DNA from: Ruegeria aquimaris
Lineage (GTDB): Bacteria; Pseudomonadota; Alphaproteobacteria; Rhodobacterales; Rhodobacteraceae
Assembly (NCBI RefSeq): GCF_025751555.1
Contig: NZ_JAOWLB010000003.1
Location: 349,524-413,523, forward strand
DNA length: 64,000 nucleotides
Reading direction: 5' to 3'
Shown piece after piece: positions 27,220-35,734 of this stretch (positions are counted from its first letter, which is position 1; each line of letters begins with the position of its first letter). The notes beneath the pieces were generated by a model, which searched no databases, was not told the DNA's origin, and saw only the letters and a list, made by a program, of their open reading frames with translations. The translations under genes and the position numbers were made by a program.

Positions 27220-30200
27220 ATGACCGGAGCACAGGATTTGGCCTCTTACACGTCCCCCGACACGCCGCCCCATCGGTCGTCAGGGAGCGCTCCCATCTCG
27301 GAGCGCGAACAGGCCCTGCACGACATTCTCGGCCTTCTCCATCGGTCGCGCGCGGATGCTCAACCCGTGTTCGAAGCAATTCTGGAAAGGTCTGCACATC
27401 TTTCCGGGGCGCCGCTTGCCAATCTGTGCCTGCTCAATGCCGCGCGCAGCCACTGGCACCTTGTTGCGCATTTCGGTGAGGGGCTGCGGCACCTGTCCGT
27501 GGGAACGGCCGAAAGACCGCTGGACAGCCATCTGGTTCCGGCGGTGACAATGCGGACGGCACGCGTGGTCCATATCGAGGACCTGATCGATACCGACCTC
27601 TACCGGCAGGGCGATCCCGGCCGCGTTGCCATGGTCGAATCGGAAGGGATGCGAACGATCCTCTGCGTCCCGCTTCTGACCGAGGCCGGGTCCATCGGCT
27701 GTATCACCCTGTTCCGCCGCGAGGTGCAGGCCTTTACCGATGACGAAATCAGGTTGATCGAAACCTTCGCCGCCCAGGCCGTCATCGCCATCGAGAACGT
27801 CCGCCAATTCCGCGAGGTGCAGACCCGGCTGGAACGCGAACGCGCCTCGGCCGAGGTGCTGGAGGTGATCAGCCAGAGCCGCGACGACGAGGCGCCGGTG
27901 TTCGCGGCCATCCTGGAAAACGCGGCCCGCCTGTGCAACGCGCCGATGGCCGATCTCGATCTGGTCGACGCGGATGGGCGACACCTGCGCGAGGTGGCTG
28001 CCTGGGGGCCCGTTGATCGCGAGATCGGCTCGGAAAACTGGGTCTGGCCGATGGACAGCGACTACTCCCACGTTGTTGCGGTCCGAACCGGACAGATCGC
28101 CCATGTCGCCGACGCCAAGGACAGCGACAGGTACCGGGCGGGCGATCCGGTCTCCACCGCCGTTGTCGATGTCGAGGGCATCCGCACCTTCCTCGCGGTC
28201 CCGCTAATCGCCAACGGTTACGGCATCGGCTGCCTTGTTCTGTTCCGGCAGGAGGTCCACCCGTTTTCCGCCGACGAAATCGCGCTGGTCGAAACCTTCG
28301 CCGCCCAGGCCGTCATCGCCATCGAGAACGTCCGCCAATTCCGCGAGGTGCAGGAGCGCTTGCGGCGCGAGCGCGCTTCGGCAGAAATCCTCGAAGTCAT
28401 CAGCCAAAGCCGCGAAAACGAGAAGCCGGTCTTCGACGCGATCCTCGAAAACGCCTGCGCGCTTTGCAACGCTCCGTTGGCCGGGCTGATTCTGGGCACT
28501 CCGCAGGACGCAACCCAGACCTTGGCCGCACACAAGGGCATGTTTGAAGCCGCGATCCAGCTCTTCGAGAGCGGCCAGATGCGGATGGACGCCAACCTGT
28601 CCTATGCGGCAAAATCCATCATCGAAAGCCGCCTGATCGCCTTCGAAGACATGGGCAAAAGCGACCTCTACGATGCGGGCAGCCCAATCGTCCGCTCAAT
28701 GGTCGATGCCTCGGGCATTCGCAGCGTGCTGTTCGTTCCCCTGATCAAGGACGGCCAAAGCATCGGCAACCTGACCCTGTTCCGGCGCGAGGTTAAACCA
28801 TTCGACCAATCCGAAATCTCGCTGGTCGAAACCTTCGCCGCCCAGGCCGTCATCGCCATCGAAAACGTCCGCCAATTCCGCGAGGTGCAGGAGCGACTGG
28901 AACGCGAGACGGCGAGCCGCGATATTCTCTACGGCATCAGCCAGAGCCGCGAAAACGAGCGCCCGGTGCTGCGGCAGATCAACGAAACCGCGATGCGGCT
29001 TTGCGGAGCGACGGAATCAGTCATCTGGGTCATCGCGGGTGACCGGTTCGTACTGGGGGATCTGGCCTCAGACGACGAGAGTTTGCTCCGGGTTGTCCAG
29101 AAGAACCCGATCCCACTCGACCGCCGCTCCGCCGGTGGGCGCGCGGTCGAGGATCGGGTCCCGGTCCAGATACTCGATCTTATGGCCGATCCGACCACCA
29201 GCCAATTGCCAGCCACCAAGTTCGCCAAGAGCCGGTCGCTGCTGGCAGTGCCGCTGATTTCAAAGGACGGCACGCCAATCGGGGCGATCACGGTCTTCCG
29301 GCGCGAGGTCAGGGCTTTCACCCAAGACCAGATCGCGCTGACCGAAACCTTTGCCGCGCAAGCCGTCATCGCCATCGAGAACGTGCGCCAGTTCCGCGAG
29401 GTGCAGGAGCGGTTGGAGCGCGAACGCGCCTCGGCGGAAATCCTCGAAGTCATCAGCCAGAGCCGGGACGATGAAACCCCGGTTTTCGAAGCGATCCTCA
29501 GTCGCGCCGCACGCTTGTGCAGTGCCGTGGGGTCGGTCCTCCTGTTGCTGGATGAAAACCGGAATGTACTGAAATTGCGTGCTGAATGGAGCACGCTGGA
29601 AAACGACCTGGAAACCGACGATGTGTTCCTGGATGTAAACGGAGAGTCGCTGGCGGCCGAAGCCGTCCGGACCGGCAAATCAAGGGCCGTGGGCGATCTC
29701 ACAAAAGAAGCAAGCTACACCAGGGGCGATACGCTCACCCGCCGCTTCGTGGACGCGACCGGCATTCGCTCGATGCTCTCGGTCCCGTTGCTGCTCAATG
29801 GCGTGGCGGTGGGATGCATCGACCTCTTCCGCCACGAGGCCGCTTCGTTCAAGGACCGCGATATCGCCCTGGTCGAAACCTTCGCCGCGCAGGCGGTCAT
29901 CGCCATCGAAAACGTCCGCCAGTTCCGCGAGGTGCAAGAGCGGTTGGAGCGGGAAAAGGCCAGCGGCGAAATTCTTGGCGTCATCAGCCAGTCGCGCGAC
30001 GACGAAACCCCCGTGTTTGACGCCATCCTGGAGAATGCCTGCCGGCTCTGCGATGCGCCACTAGCGTTTTTGAGCCTGCTGGAGGACACGGGCACGCATT
30101 TCCGCGTCCCCGCGCATCGTGGCGCCAGCCCCGAAATGGCCAGGGTCTGGAACACCCAGACAGAACCGATCGAGGGTTCTACCCTCACCACATCCCAGTC

Positions 30201-31167
30201 GATTTCCGAGCGGCGCATCATTCAGGTCGATGATCTTGCGGCGGTGACGGCCCCGGATACCGCCGACGGGCGCCGGGCGCAACTTGTCCAACTGGAACAG
30301 GTTCGCTCATATCTGGTCATTCCCCTGATCCGGGGGGCTCAGGCCATCGGAACGATAAATCTCTACCGCCGCGAGGTCCGCCCCTTCACACCTGACCAGA
30401 TCGCCCTTGTCGAAACCTTTGCTGCGCAAGCCGTCATCGCCATCGAGAACGTGCGCCAGTTCAAGGCGCTCGAGGCGCTGAACGCCGAGCTGGAAAGCCG
30501 GGTCGAGGATCAGGTGGGCGAGATCGAGCGCATGGGCCGCCTGAAACGCTTCCTGCCCGCCGCCGTGGCCGACACGGTGATCTCGTCCGGGTCAGAAAAG
30601 ATGCTGTCCAGCCACCGCGCCCTGCTGGGCGTGCTGTTCTGCGACATTCGCGGCTTTACCGCCTTTTGCGAAACCGCCGAACCCGAAGAGACCATCGAGG
30701 TGCTGCAAACCTATCACCAGGAGATGGGCAAGCTGATCAACGAACATGGCGCCGGGGTCGATCACCGGATGGGCGACGGCATCATGGTTCTGTTCAACGA
30801 TCCCGTGCCATGCGACGATCCGGCGGGCGAGGCGGTGCGGCTGGCGCTGGCCATGCGTGAACGGATGGCCGATCTCTGCCGCGGCTGGAAACGGCTGGGG
30901 CATCGGCTGGGGTTTGGCGTCGGCGTCGCGATGGGATACGCAACCGTCGGCATGGTCGGATACGAGGGGCGGTTCGACTACACCGCGTCCGGCACCGCCG
31001 TGAACCTGGCCGCCCGTCTCTGCGACGAGGCCGAGGATGGAGAGATCCTCCTCAGCCCCCGCGCCTCGATCGCGGTCGAGGATGACTACGCCGTCGAATC
31101 GAAGGGCGAAGTCACCCTCAAGGGCATTCGCGAACCGGTCGAAATCTTCCGCCTCGCAAGCGGCTGA
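27220..31167 (+). CDS. Six-GAF-domain class III nucleotide cyclase
   Basis: 1315 residues, far longer than usual GAF cyclases. Six tandem GAF domains of about 145 residues (roughly 40-190, 225-367, 402-546, 581-718, 753-895, 930-1074) are each closed by ETFAAQAVIAIENVRQF, followed in the first five by a near-identical helical linker REVQERLERERASAEILEVI. After a short coiled coil comes a class III cyclase (about 1130-1310) with metal Asp in FCDIRGFT (D1142) and MGDG (D1186), and AVNLAAR. The position of the adenine-selecting Lys holds His (H1182), so substrate choice between ATP and GTP is uncertain. No membrane segment; a cytosolic multi-sensor. Monocistronic after the phaB terminator. Confidence 0.9.
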   Translation: MTGAQDLASYTSPDTPPHRSSGSAPISEREQALHDILGLLHRSRADAQPVFEAILERSAHLSGAPLANLCLLNAARSHWHLVAHFGEGLRHLSVGTAERPLDSHLVPAVTMRTARVVHIEDLIDTDLYRQGDPGRVAMVESEGMRTILCVPLLTEAGSIGCITLFRREVQAFTDDEIRLIETFAAQAVIAIENVRQFREVQTRLERERASAEVLEVISQSRDDEAPVFAAILENAARLCNAPMADLDLVDADGRHLREVAAWGPVDREIGSENWVWPMDSDYSHVVAVRTGQIAHVADAKDSDRYRAGDPVSTAVVDVEGIRTFLAVPLIANGYGIGCLVLFRQEVHPFSADEIALVETFAAQAVIAIENVRQFREVQERLRRERASAEILEVISQSRENEKPVFDAILENACALCNAPLAGLILGTPQDATQTLAAHKGMFEAAIQLFESGQMRMDANLSYAAKSIIESRLIAFEDMGKSDLYDAGSPIVRSMVDASGIRSVLFVPLIKDGQSIGNLTLFRREVKPFDQSEISLVETFAAQAVIAIENVRQFREVQERLERETASRDILYGISQSRENERPVLRQINETAMRLCGATESVIWVIAGDRFVLGDLASDDESLLRVVQKNPIPLDRRSAGGRAVEDRVPVQILDLMADPTTSQLPATKFAKSRSLLAVPLISKDGTPIGAITVFRREVRAFTQDQIALTETFAAQAVIAIENVRQFREVQERLERERASAEILEVISQSRDDETPVFEAILSRAARLCSAVGSVLLLLDENRNVLKLRAEWSTLENDLETDDVFLDVNGESLAAEAVRTGKSRAVGDLTKEASYTRGDTLTRRFVDATGIRSMLSVPLLLNGVAVGCIDLFRHEAASFKDRDIALVETFAAQAVIAIENVRQFREVQERLEREKASGEILGVISQSRDDETPVFDAILENACRLCDAPLAFLSLLEDTGTHFRVPAHRGASPEMARVWNTQTEPIEGSTLTTSQSISERRIIQVDDLAAVTAPDTADGRRAQLVQLEQVRSYLVIPLIRGAQAIGTINLYRREVRPFTPDQIALVETFAAQAVIAIENVRQFKALEALNAELESRVEDQVGEIERMGRLKRFLPAAVADTVISSGSEKMLSSHRALLGVLFCDIRGFTAFCETAEPEETIEVLQTYHQEMGKLINEHGAGVDHRMGDGIMVLFNDPVPCDDPAGEAVRLALAMRERMADLCRGWKRLGHRLGFGVGVAMGYATVGMVGYEGRFDYTASGTAVNLAARLCDEAEDGEILLSPRASIAVEDDYAVESKGEVTLKGIREPVEIFRLASG
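27760..30474 (+). repeat. Six near-identical in-gene direct repeats
   Basis: About 60 bases beginning gaaaccttcgccgc recur at 27760, 28291, 28828, 29344, 29875 and 30412, spaced 516-537 bases, with few and mostly silent differences. They encode the GAF-end helix and signalling linker. The similarity at DNA level goes beyond what the protein needs, suggesting recent duplication or gene conversion. Confidence 0.9.
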
Positions 31168-31183
31168 GGCACCTCTGCGCCCA

Positions 31184-31228
31184 GTACAAAACGGTCAATC
31201 ACCCGTTTGCGACGGGTACAAAACGGTC
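31184..31228 (+). repeat. Direct repeat gtacaaaacggtc with small hairpin
   Basis: gtacaaaacggtc occurs at 31184-31196 and 31216-31228, with a degenerate third copy cgtacaagac from 31235. Between the two lies the hairpin acccgt-ttgcg-acgggt (31201-31217). Located just after the GAF cyclase gene; purpose unknown. Confidence 0.55.
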
Positions 31229-31247
31229 GATTCACCGTACAAGACAG

Positions 31248-31281
31248 GATCGGGGCCAACCCGGCAGGGTCGGCCCCGATC
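31248..31281. terminator. Long hairpin between convergent genes
   Basis: gatcggggcc pairs perfectly with ggccccgatc, with an inner accc-ggca-gggt stem and one A/C mismatch. It lies between the cyclase gene (+) and the 36-aa gene (-), so it could stop transcription from both sides, although no T run is present. Confidence 0.6.
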
Positions 31282-31307
31282 ATCCCGTAAGTCCGCGCGC
31301 GCAGCGG

Positions 31308-31418
31308 TCAGCGGGAACCGAACAGCCAGCTCCAGGCACTCCTGATGGCGCGGGCGCGTTCCTGATGCGCACGCTCCATGGCCCGGCGGGCAGCGGGGTT
31401 TGTCGTCATCTCGATCAT
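31308..31418 (-). CDS. 36-residue basic micro-protein
   Basis: ATG at 31418 is preceded by aaggag with six-base spacing, a better ribosome site than most genes here. The product (MIEMTTNPAARRAMERAHQE at its start, SWLFGSR at its end) is an Arg/Ala-rich helix with two Trp near the C-terminus. I do not recognise a named family, although similar short proteins exist in Rhodobacteraceae as far as I recall. It is divergent from the LysR gene with 113 bases between starts, a layout typical of a LysR target. Confidence 0.6.
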   Translation of the reverse strand: MIEMTTNPAARRAMERAHQERARAIRSAWSWLFGSR

Positions 31419-31531
31419 CTCGGGCTCCTTTTCAATGATTCAGTTATTCTTGACTTGCTCTCAATATGTCCCCAGAAAATCAAAGTCACAAACGAGAGTT
31501 TCTCTTACTTCAATCAAGATTTTCTTATCCA

Positions 31532-32482
31532 ATGATCGACCGCTTGCCACCCCTCACCGCCCTGCGTGCCTTCGAGGCAGCCGCCCGCCACATGTCCTTT
31601 GCCAAGGCCGCCGAAGAGCTGAACGTGACCCCCGCCGCGTTGTCGTTTCAGATCAAGTCGCTAGAGGAGCATGTCGGCCAACCCCTGTTCCGCCGCCTCA
31701 ACCGCGCGGTCGAACTCACCGAGATCGGTCGTGCATTATCCCCCGGAATAAGTGATGGATTTCAGATACTTACCGATACATGGCGCAGTGTTCGGCGGAT
31801 GCAGGACAACACCACCCTGACCGTCACCGCAGGCCCCGCGCTCACCGCGAAATGGCTGGCGCCCCGGCTCTATGACTTTGCCCGCAAGCACCCCACGATC
31901 GACCTGCGTTTTTCCGCAACGCTGCGCGTTATGGACCTCGCGCGCGAGGATGTGGATATTGCCATCCGCTTCGGCTACGGCCTTGATGACGAAGGACTTT
32001 ATTCACTCCCGGTGCGCAAGGAATGGCTTACGCCGGTAATGTCGCCCGAGCTTGCCGAACGCTACACCACCCCCGAAAGCCTGATCGAAGCGCCCCTCAT
32101 CTTCGACGATTCCATTGCCTTCCTCCGCCCGCCTGTCGACTGGCCCGTCTGGTTCCGCGCGGTCGGCATCTCCTTTACCCCCACACACGGCACGCATTTT
32201 TCCAACGCCGACCACGCCGTCGATGCAGCCGTTGCAGGCGCGGGTGTTGCGCTCGCCAGAAGAGCGATGATTATCAAGGACTTGGAAGAGGGTCGCCTGG
32301 TCGCGCCCTTCAAGACCGCGATTGAATCGCAGGGGCGTTTCCGCTTCCTTTGCCTGAAAGGCGCCGAAACCCGCCCCCAGATCGCCGCCTTTCGCGACTG
32401 GTTCATGGCCGAGATTGACAAGACCGCGCATATCTCCGACGCCTTCACCATCATACCTATCGAAGAGATCGCGCCGCAATGA
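31532..32482 (+). CDS. LysR-family regulator, GcvA-like
   Basis: 316 residues from the ATG at 31532, which gives the GcvA-type N-terminus MIDRLPPLTALRAFEAAARH; an ATG 22 codons upstream lies in AT-rich leader and looks less likely. Winged helix at about 5-62 with AAEELNVTPAALSFQIKSLE, then a substrate-binding domain starting near 90. The stop overlaps the start of the exporter gene (ATGA), so the exporter is a probable member of its regulon or simply co-transcribed. The effector cannot be deduced. Confidence 0.88.
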   Translation: MIDRLPPLTALRAFEAAARHMSFAKAAEELNVTPAALSFQIKSLEEHVGQPLFRRLNRAVELTEIGRALSPGISDGFQILTDTWRSVRRMQDNTTLTVTAGPALTAKWLAPRLYDFARKHPTIDLRFSATLRVMDLAREDVDIAIRFGYGLDDEGLYSLPVRKEWLTPVMSPELAERYTTPESLIEAPLIFDDSIAFLRPPVDWPVWFRAVGISFTPTHGTHFSNADHAVDAAVAGAGVALARRAMIIKDLEEGRLVAPFKTAIESQGRFRFLCLKGAETRPQIAAFRDWFMAEIDKTAHISDAFTIIPIEEIAPQ

Positions 32483-33345
32483 CCCGCATCCGTGCCACCG
32501 CCATCGGCTTTGTCGCCGTCCTTTTGTGGGCCCTGCTGGCCCTGCTCACGGTTGGATCAAGCCCCACACCGCCGCTGTTGCTGAACGCGATCTGCTTCAC
32601 GATCGGCGGCACGCTCGGGCTGATCTGGACGGCCGCAACCGGCGGCCTGGGTCAGTTGCGCGGCGTGCGGTGGCAGGTCTATGCTTTTGGAACAATTGGG
32701 CTTTTCGGTTACCACGCGCTGTATTTCTCGGCCTTGCGCCTGGCCCCCGCCGCCGAGGCGGGGTTGATCGCCTATCTCTGGCCCTTGCTGATCGTGCTCT
32801 TCTCGGGCCTCTTGCCGGGTGAGCATTTGCGGCGCGGTCATTTCCTGGGCGCTTTGGTGGCCTTTGCCGGCGCCGCGCTGATCATCACCGGCGGCGGTGG
32901 ACCGGGGTTCAGCACCGCTTACCTGCCGGGATACGGCCTGGCCCTGCTCTGCGCCCTGACCTGGTCGGGATATTCGGTCCTGTCGCGCCGCATCGGGGAC
33001 GCGCCCACCAGTTCTGTCGCGGTGTTTTGCCTGGCCACTGCCGCAGCCTCGTGGCCGCTACATTTCGCCTTTGAAACAACGGTTTGGCCTCAAGACGCAC
33101 TTGCCTGGGCGGCGACAATCGGGCTTGGACTCGGCCCGGTCGGACTGGCCTTTTATGTCTGGGATATCGGGGTCAAGCGTGGGGACATTCAATTGCTGGG
33201 CACCAGTTCATATGCGGCCCCGCTCTTGTCTACGCTTGTGCTGGTCCTGACCGGGATCGCGGCGCCCAGCTGGACACTGGGCCTGGCCGCGATCCTGATC
33301 ACCGGCGGCGCGCTGCTGGCAGCGCGCGCCAGCTTTGCGAATTAG
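32479..33345 (+). CDS. DMT/EamA-family exporter (YddG-like)
   Basis: 288 residues with about ten hydrophobic segments and two EamA repeats. The N-terminus RATAIGFVAVLLWALLALLT and the YSVLSRR segment after helix five resemble the aromatic amino acid exporter YddG; the substrate remains an inference. Co-transcribed with the LysR gene through ATGA overlap. Its stop overlaps the DUF465 stop on the other strand by three bases. Confidence 0.85.
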   Translation: MTRIRATAIGFVAVLLWALLALLTVGSSPTPPLLLNAICFTIGGTLGLIWTAATGGLGQLRGVRWQVYAFGTIGLFGYHALYFSALRLAPAAEAGLIAYLWPLLIVLFSGLLPGEHLRRGHFLGALVAFAGAALIITGGGGPGFSTAYLPGYGLALLCALTWSGYSVLSRRIGDAPTSSVAVFCLATAAASWPLHFAFETTVWPQDALAWAATIGLGLGPVGLAFYVWDIGVKRGDIQLLGTSSYAAPLLSTLVLVLTGIAAPSWTLGLAAILITGGALLAARASFAN

Positions 33346-33506
33346 GTCGAAAGACGCTCGATCTCTTCCTTGATCTTGAGTTTCTGCTTCTTCATCTGCG
33401 TGATTTGAAGGTCGTCGATACCGGGAGAACGCTGGGCTTCTTCAACTTCGATACTGAGGGTTGCGTGCTTCTTCTTCAGTTCCGTCAAATGCGCGCTGAC
33501 ACTCAT
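33342..33506 (-). CDS. DUF465 (YdcH-like) small coiled-coil protein
   Basis: 54 residues. ATG at 33506 follows gaggaggatcgcc. The sequence MSVSAHLTELKKKHATLS and the LQITQMKKQKLKIKEEIERL end fit the DUF465 family: short, charged, two helices forming a hairpin. Function unknown in general. Monocistronic on the minus strand, opposite the exporter. Confidence 0.88.
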   Translation of the reverse strand: MSVSAHLTELKKKHATLSIEVEEAQRSPGIDDLQITQMKKQKLKIKEEIERLST

Positions 33507-33618
33507 GGCGATCCTCCTCTCAGTTGTGGATGCATCAAGTTGAGCACATCCAAAGCGACCTGTCACGCGGCCTTGCGCAGGATTCTGTCATAAAACTGAA
33601 ATATCGGCCGAAGTCGGC

Positions 33619-34392
33619 TCAACGGGCCTCGGGCCATGGAAGCGCAGCCGCTTCGCGCTGAACGCGGGAGATCTCGGGCACATAGTGATCCCGGTCGCCG
33701 GGGTGCTGTGTGCCTTCGTGCAAAACAAGCCCGTGGTGCAAGCGGAACGCCGCCCTGCCGCCCTTGCGCGCGCGCAGGATCACCAGTTCCGCCGCGCGCC
33801 CGGCGCGCGGCACCAGCGGCAGCACCTCGATCGAACCTAAGCGGCTGTCGCAGGCGGCCAGCAGGTCGGGCAGCCGGTCGGCCTTGACGATCATGTGCAA
33901 GAATCCACGATGAACCAGCCGCCGCGTGGCGGCGTCCACCCAGACGGCAAGCGGCGTGCCCTCGCCCAGCGCCATCGCCCGCCCCGCGTCATCAGCCGAA
34001 CTGTGCGCCCCCGGGCGGTAATAGGGCGGGTTGGCGATCACGTGGTCGAACTGGCGCTGCCGCAGAGCGACCGGCATGGCCGCGACATCCCCATCGACGA
34101 TCTCCAATGCGAGGTCGTTCGCCACGGCATTGCGCCGCGCCAGCGCCGCATAGGACGGTTGCACCTCGACCCCGGCCAGACCCAGATCGGCGACCCGTCT
34201 CCCCAGGCACAAGATCGCGGCGCCTGCGCCGCAGCCCAGCTCCAGCACCCGCTGTCCGGGCTGCGCCGGGACCGAGGCAGCGAGAAACACCGGGTCGACT
34301 CCGGCCCGGTATCCGGTGAGCGGCTGGAACAGCCGCAGCCGCCCTCCCAGGAAATCGTCGCAACTCAGCTGATCGTCGGCGAACCCGGTCAT
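33619..34392 (-). CDS. tRNA1(Val) adenine-N6 methyltransferase-like (TrmN6 family)
   Basis: 257 residues from the ATG overlapping the DUF2007 stop (ATGA). SAM-binding motif VLELGCGAGAAILCLGRR and the catalytic amino-methylase motif NPPYYRPG are clear, and the N-terminal DDFLGGRLRLFQPLTGYRAGVD is typical of the YfiC/TrmN6 group. Probably methylates A37 of tRNA-Val or another structured RNA. The open frame runs on upstream to 35892, but that part is antisense to ispB. Confidence 0.88.
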   Translation of the reverse strand: MTGFADDQLSCDDFLGGRLRLFQPLTGYRAGVDPVFLAASVPAQPGQRVLELGCGAGAAILCLGRRVADLGLAGVEVQPSYAALARRNAVANDLALEIVDGDVAAMPVALRQRQFDHVIANPPYYRPGAHSSADDAGRAMALGEGTPLAVWVDAATRRLVHRGFLHMIVKADRLPDLLAACDSRLGSIEVLPLVPRAGRAAELVILRARKGGRAAFRLHHGLVLHEGTQHPGDRDHYVPEISRVQREAAALPWPEAR

Positions 34393-34604
34393 TTCCCCAG
34401 CGGGATACCATTGTCCCGCATCACCCGGGCCGCGCGGTCGTAATCCTCTGCCCGGACCATCATCCGACGGGGAAATATGCCGATCCCGCCTTCGAGGATG
34501 CTCATATTTACGTCCATCTGAAAGCAGTCTATATCCTCGCCCTGAAGAAGGGCGGAGGCAAAGGCCATGACTGTCGGGTCGGTGCTGCGCAGAAGCTCTT
34601 TCAT
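34389..34604 (-). CDS. DUF2007 small protein
   Basis: 71 residues, MKELLRSTDPTVMAFASALLQ onward, with the DUF2007 pattern of a short ferredoxin-like alpha/beta fold (LLRSTDP, QGEDIDCFQMDVN, VRAEDYDRAARVM). Thought to act in signal transduction or protein binding, role unknown. Coupled to the TrmN6-like gene and divergent from the prenyl synthase gene, with 58 bases between starts. Confidence 0.85.
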   Translation of the reverse strand: MKELLRSTDPTVMAFASALLQGEDIDCFQMDVNMSILEGGIGIFPRRMMVRAEDYDRAARVMRDNGIPLGK

Positions 34605-34662
34605 GGGGATGGATGTAAGGGCAAGGCTGCGCCATTGTCGAGCCTTGTAAAGAAGAACGAAG

Positions 34663-35661
34663 ATGGACGCCAAGGTGAACACGAAACCGCATGACCGGCT
34701 GGCCGCCACCCTGTCCTCGGAAATGCAGGATGTGAACGCGCTGATCCGCACCCGGATGGCCTCGGAACACGCACCGCGCATCCCCGAGGTGACCGCCCAT
34801 CTGGTCGAGGCGGGCGGCAAGCGCCTGCGTCCGATGCTGACGCTGGCAGCGGCGCGGCTGTGCGACTATCAGGGCAGCGATCACGTCAAGCTGGCCGCAA
34901 CGGTCGAGTTCATCCACACCGCCACCCTGCTGCATGACGATGTGGTCGACGAAAGCGCCCAGCGGCGCGGACGCCCCACCGCCAACCTGCTGTGGGACAA
35001 CAAATCCTCGGTACTGGTGGGCGATTATCTGTTTGCGCGCAGTTTCCAGTTGATGGTCGAGACCAACTCGCTGCGGGTTCTGGACATCCTGGCCAATGCC
35101 GCCGCGACCATCGCCGAGGGCGAGGTGCTGCAAATGACGGCGGCGACCGACCTGCGCACCGATGAAAGCGTTTATCTGAAGGTCGTGCGCGGCAAGACAG
35201 CGGCGCTGTTTTCGGCGGCGACCGAGGTAGGCGGCGTGATCGCCGGCGCGCCCGAGGCGCAGGTCAAGGCGCTGTTCGATTACGGCGACGCGCTGGGGAT
35301 CGCGTTCCAGATCGCGGATGATCTTCTCGACTATCAGGGCGACGCCAAGGCCACGGGCAAGAACGTCGGCGACGATTTCCGCGAGCGCAAGCTGACCCTG
35401 CCGGTGATCAAGGCGGTGGCGCAGGCCACCGACGAGGAGCGCGCGTTCTGGGTGCGCACCATCGAAAAGGGCAAACAGGCCGAGGGTGATCTGGAACAGG
35501 CACTGGCGCTGATGGAGAAATACGGCACCCTGGCACAGACCCGCGCCGATGCCCGGGCCTGGGCCGAGAAGGCGCGAGACGCGCTGGATGTGCTGCCCAG
35601 CCACGAGATCCGCACCATGCTGAGCGACCTGGCCGAATACGTGGTGTCGCGGCTGAACTGA
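34663..35661 (+). CDS. ispB: Long-chain polyprenyl diphosphate synthase (octaprenyl/decaprenyl)
   Basis: 332 residues. Makes the ubiquinone side chain by adding isopentenyl diphosphate. First Asp-rich motif LLHDDVVDESAQRRG near residue 88 and second FQIADDLLDYQGD near 217, plus GKNVGDDFRERKLTLP. Small residues before the first motif fit a long-chain product; the exact length (C50 would match Q10 typical for this group) is inferred. A dispersed repeat follows the stop. Confidence 0.93.
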   Translation: MDAKVNTKPHDRLAATLSSEMQDVNALIRTRMASEHAPRIPEVTAHLVEAGGKRLRPMLTLAAARLCDYQGSDHVKLAATVEFIHTATLLHDDVVDESAQRRGRPTANLLWDNKSSVLVGDYLFARSFQLMVETNSLRVLDILANAAATIAEGEVLQMTAATDLRTDESVYLKVVRGKTAALFSAATEVGGVIAGAPEAQVKALFDYGDALGIAFQIADDLLDYQGDAKATGKNVGDDFRERKLTLPVIKAVAQATDEERAFWVRTIEKGKQAEGDLEQALALMEKYGTLAQTRADARAWAEKARDALDVLPSHEIRTMLSDLAEYVVSRLN

Positions 35662-35666
35662 GGCGA

Positions 35667-35732
35667 AGGGGGCGCTGCCCCCTCGGCCCTGACGGGCCTC
35701 ACCCCCGGAGTATTTCAGACCAGAAAGAAGCC
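35667..35732 (+). repeat. Dispersed intergenic repeat, copy 3
   Basis: gggggcgctgccccc hairpin (35667-35682), a ggccctgacgggcct hairpin, then acccccggagtatttcagac and cagaaagaag. Inverse orientation of copy 1. Sits exactly between the convergent ispB and ispE stops and ends at the ispE stop region. Confidence 0.8.
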
Positions 35733-35734
35733 CC

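Noticed and set aside
28668..29702. Minus-strand frames within the GAF cyclase gene
   Set aside because: Antisense shadows that repeat with the same period as the sense repeats; no start signals.
27760..30474. Regularly spaced repeats resembling a CRISPR array
   Set aside because: Spacing is about 530 bases and the repeats are inside one coding frame, encoding GAF-domain helices.
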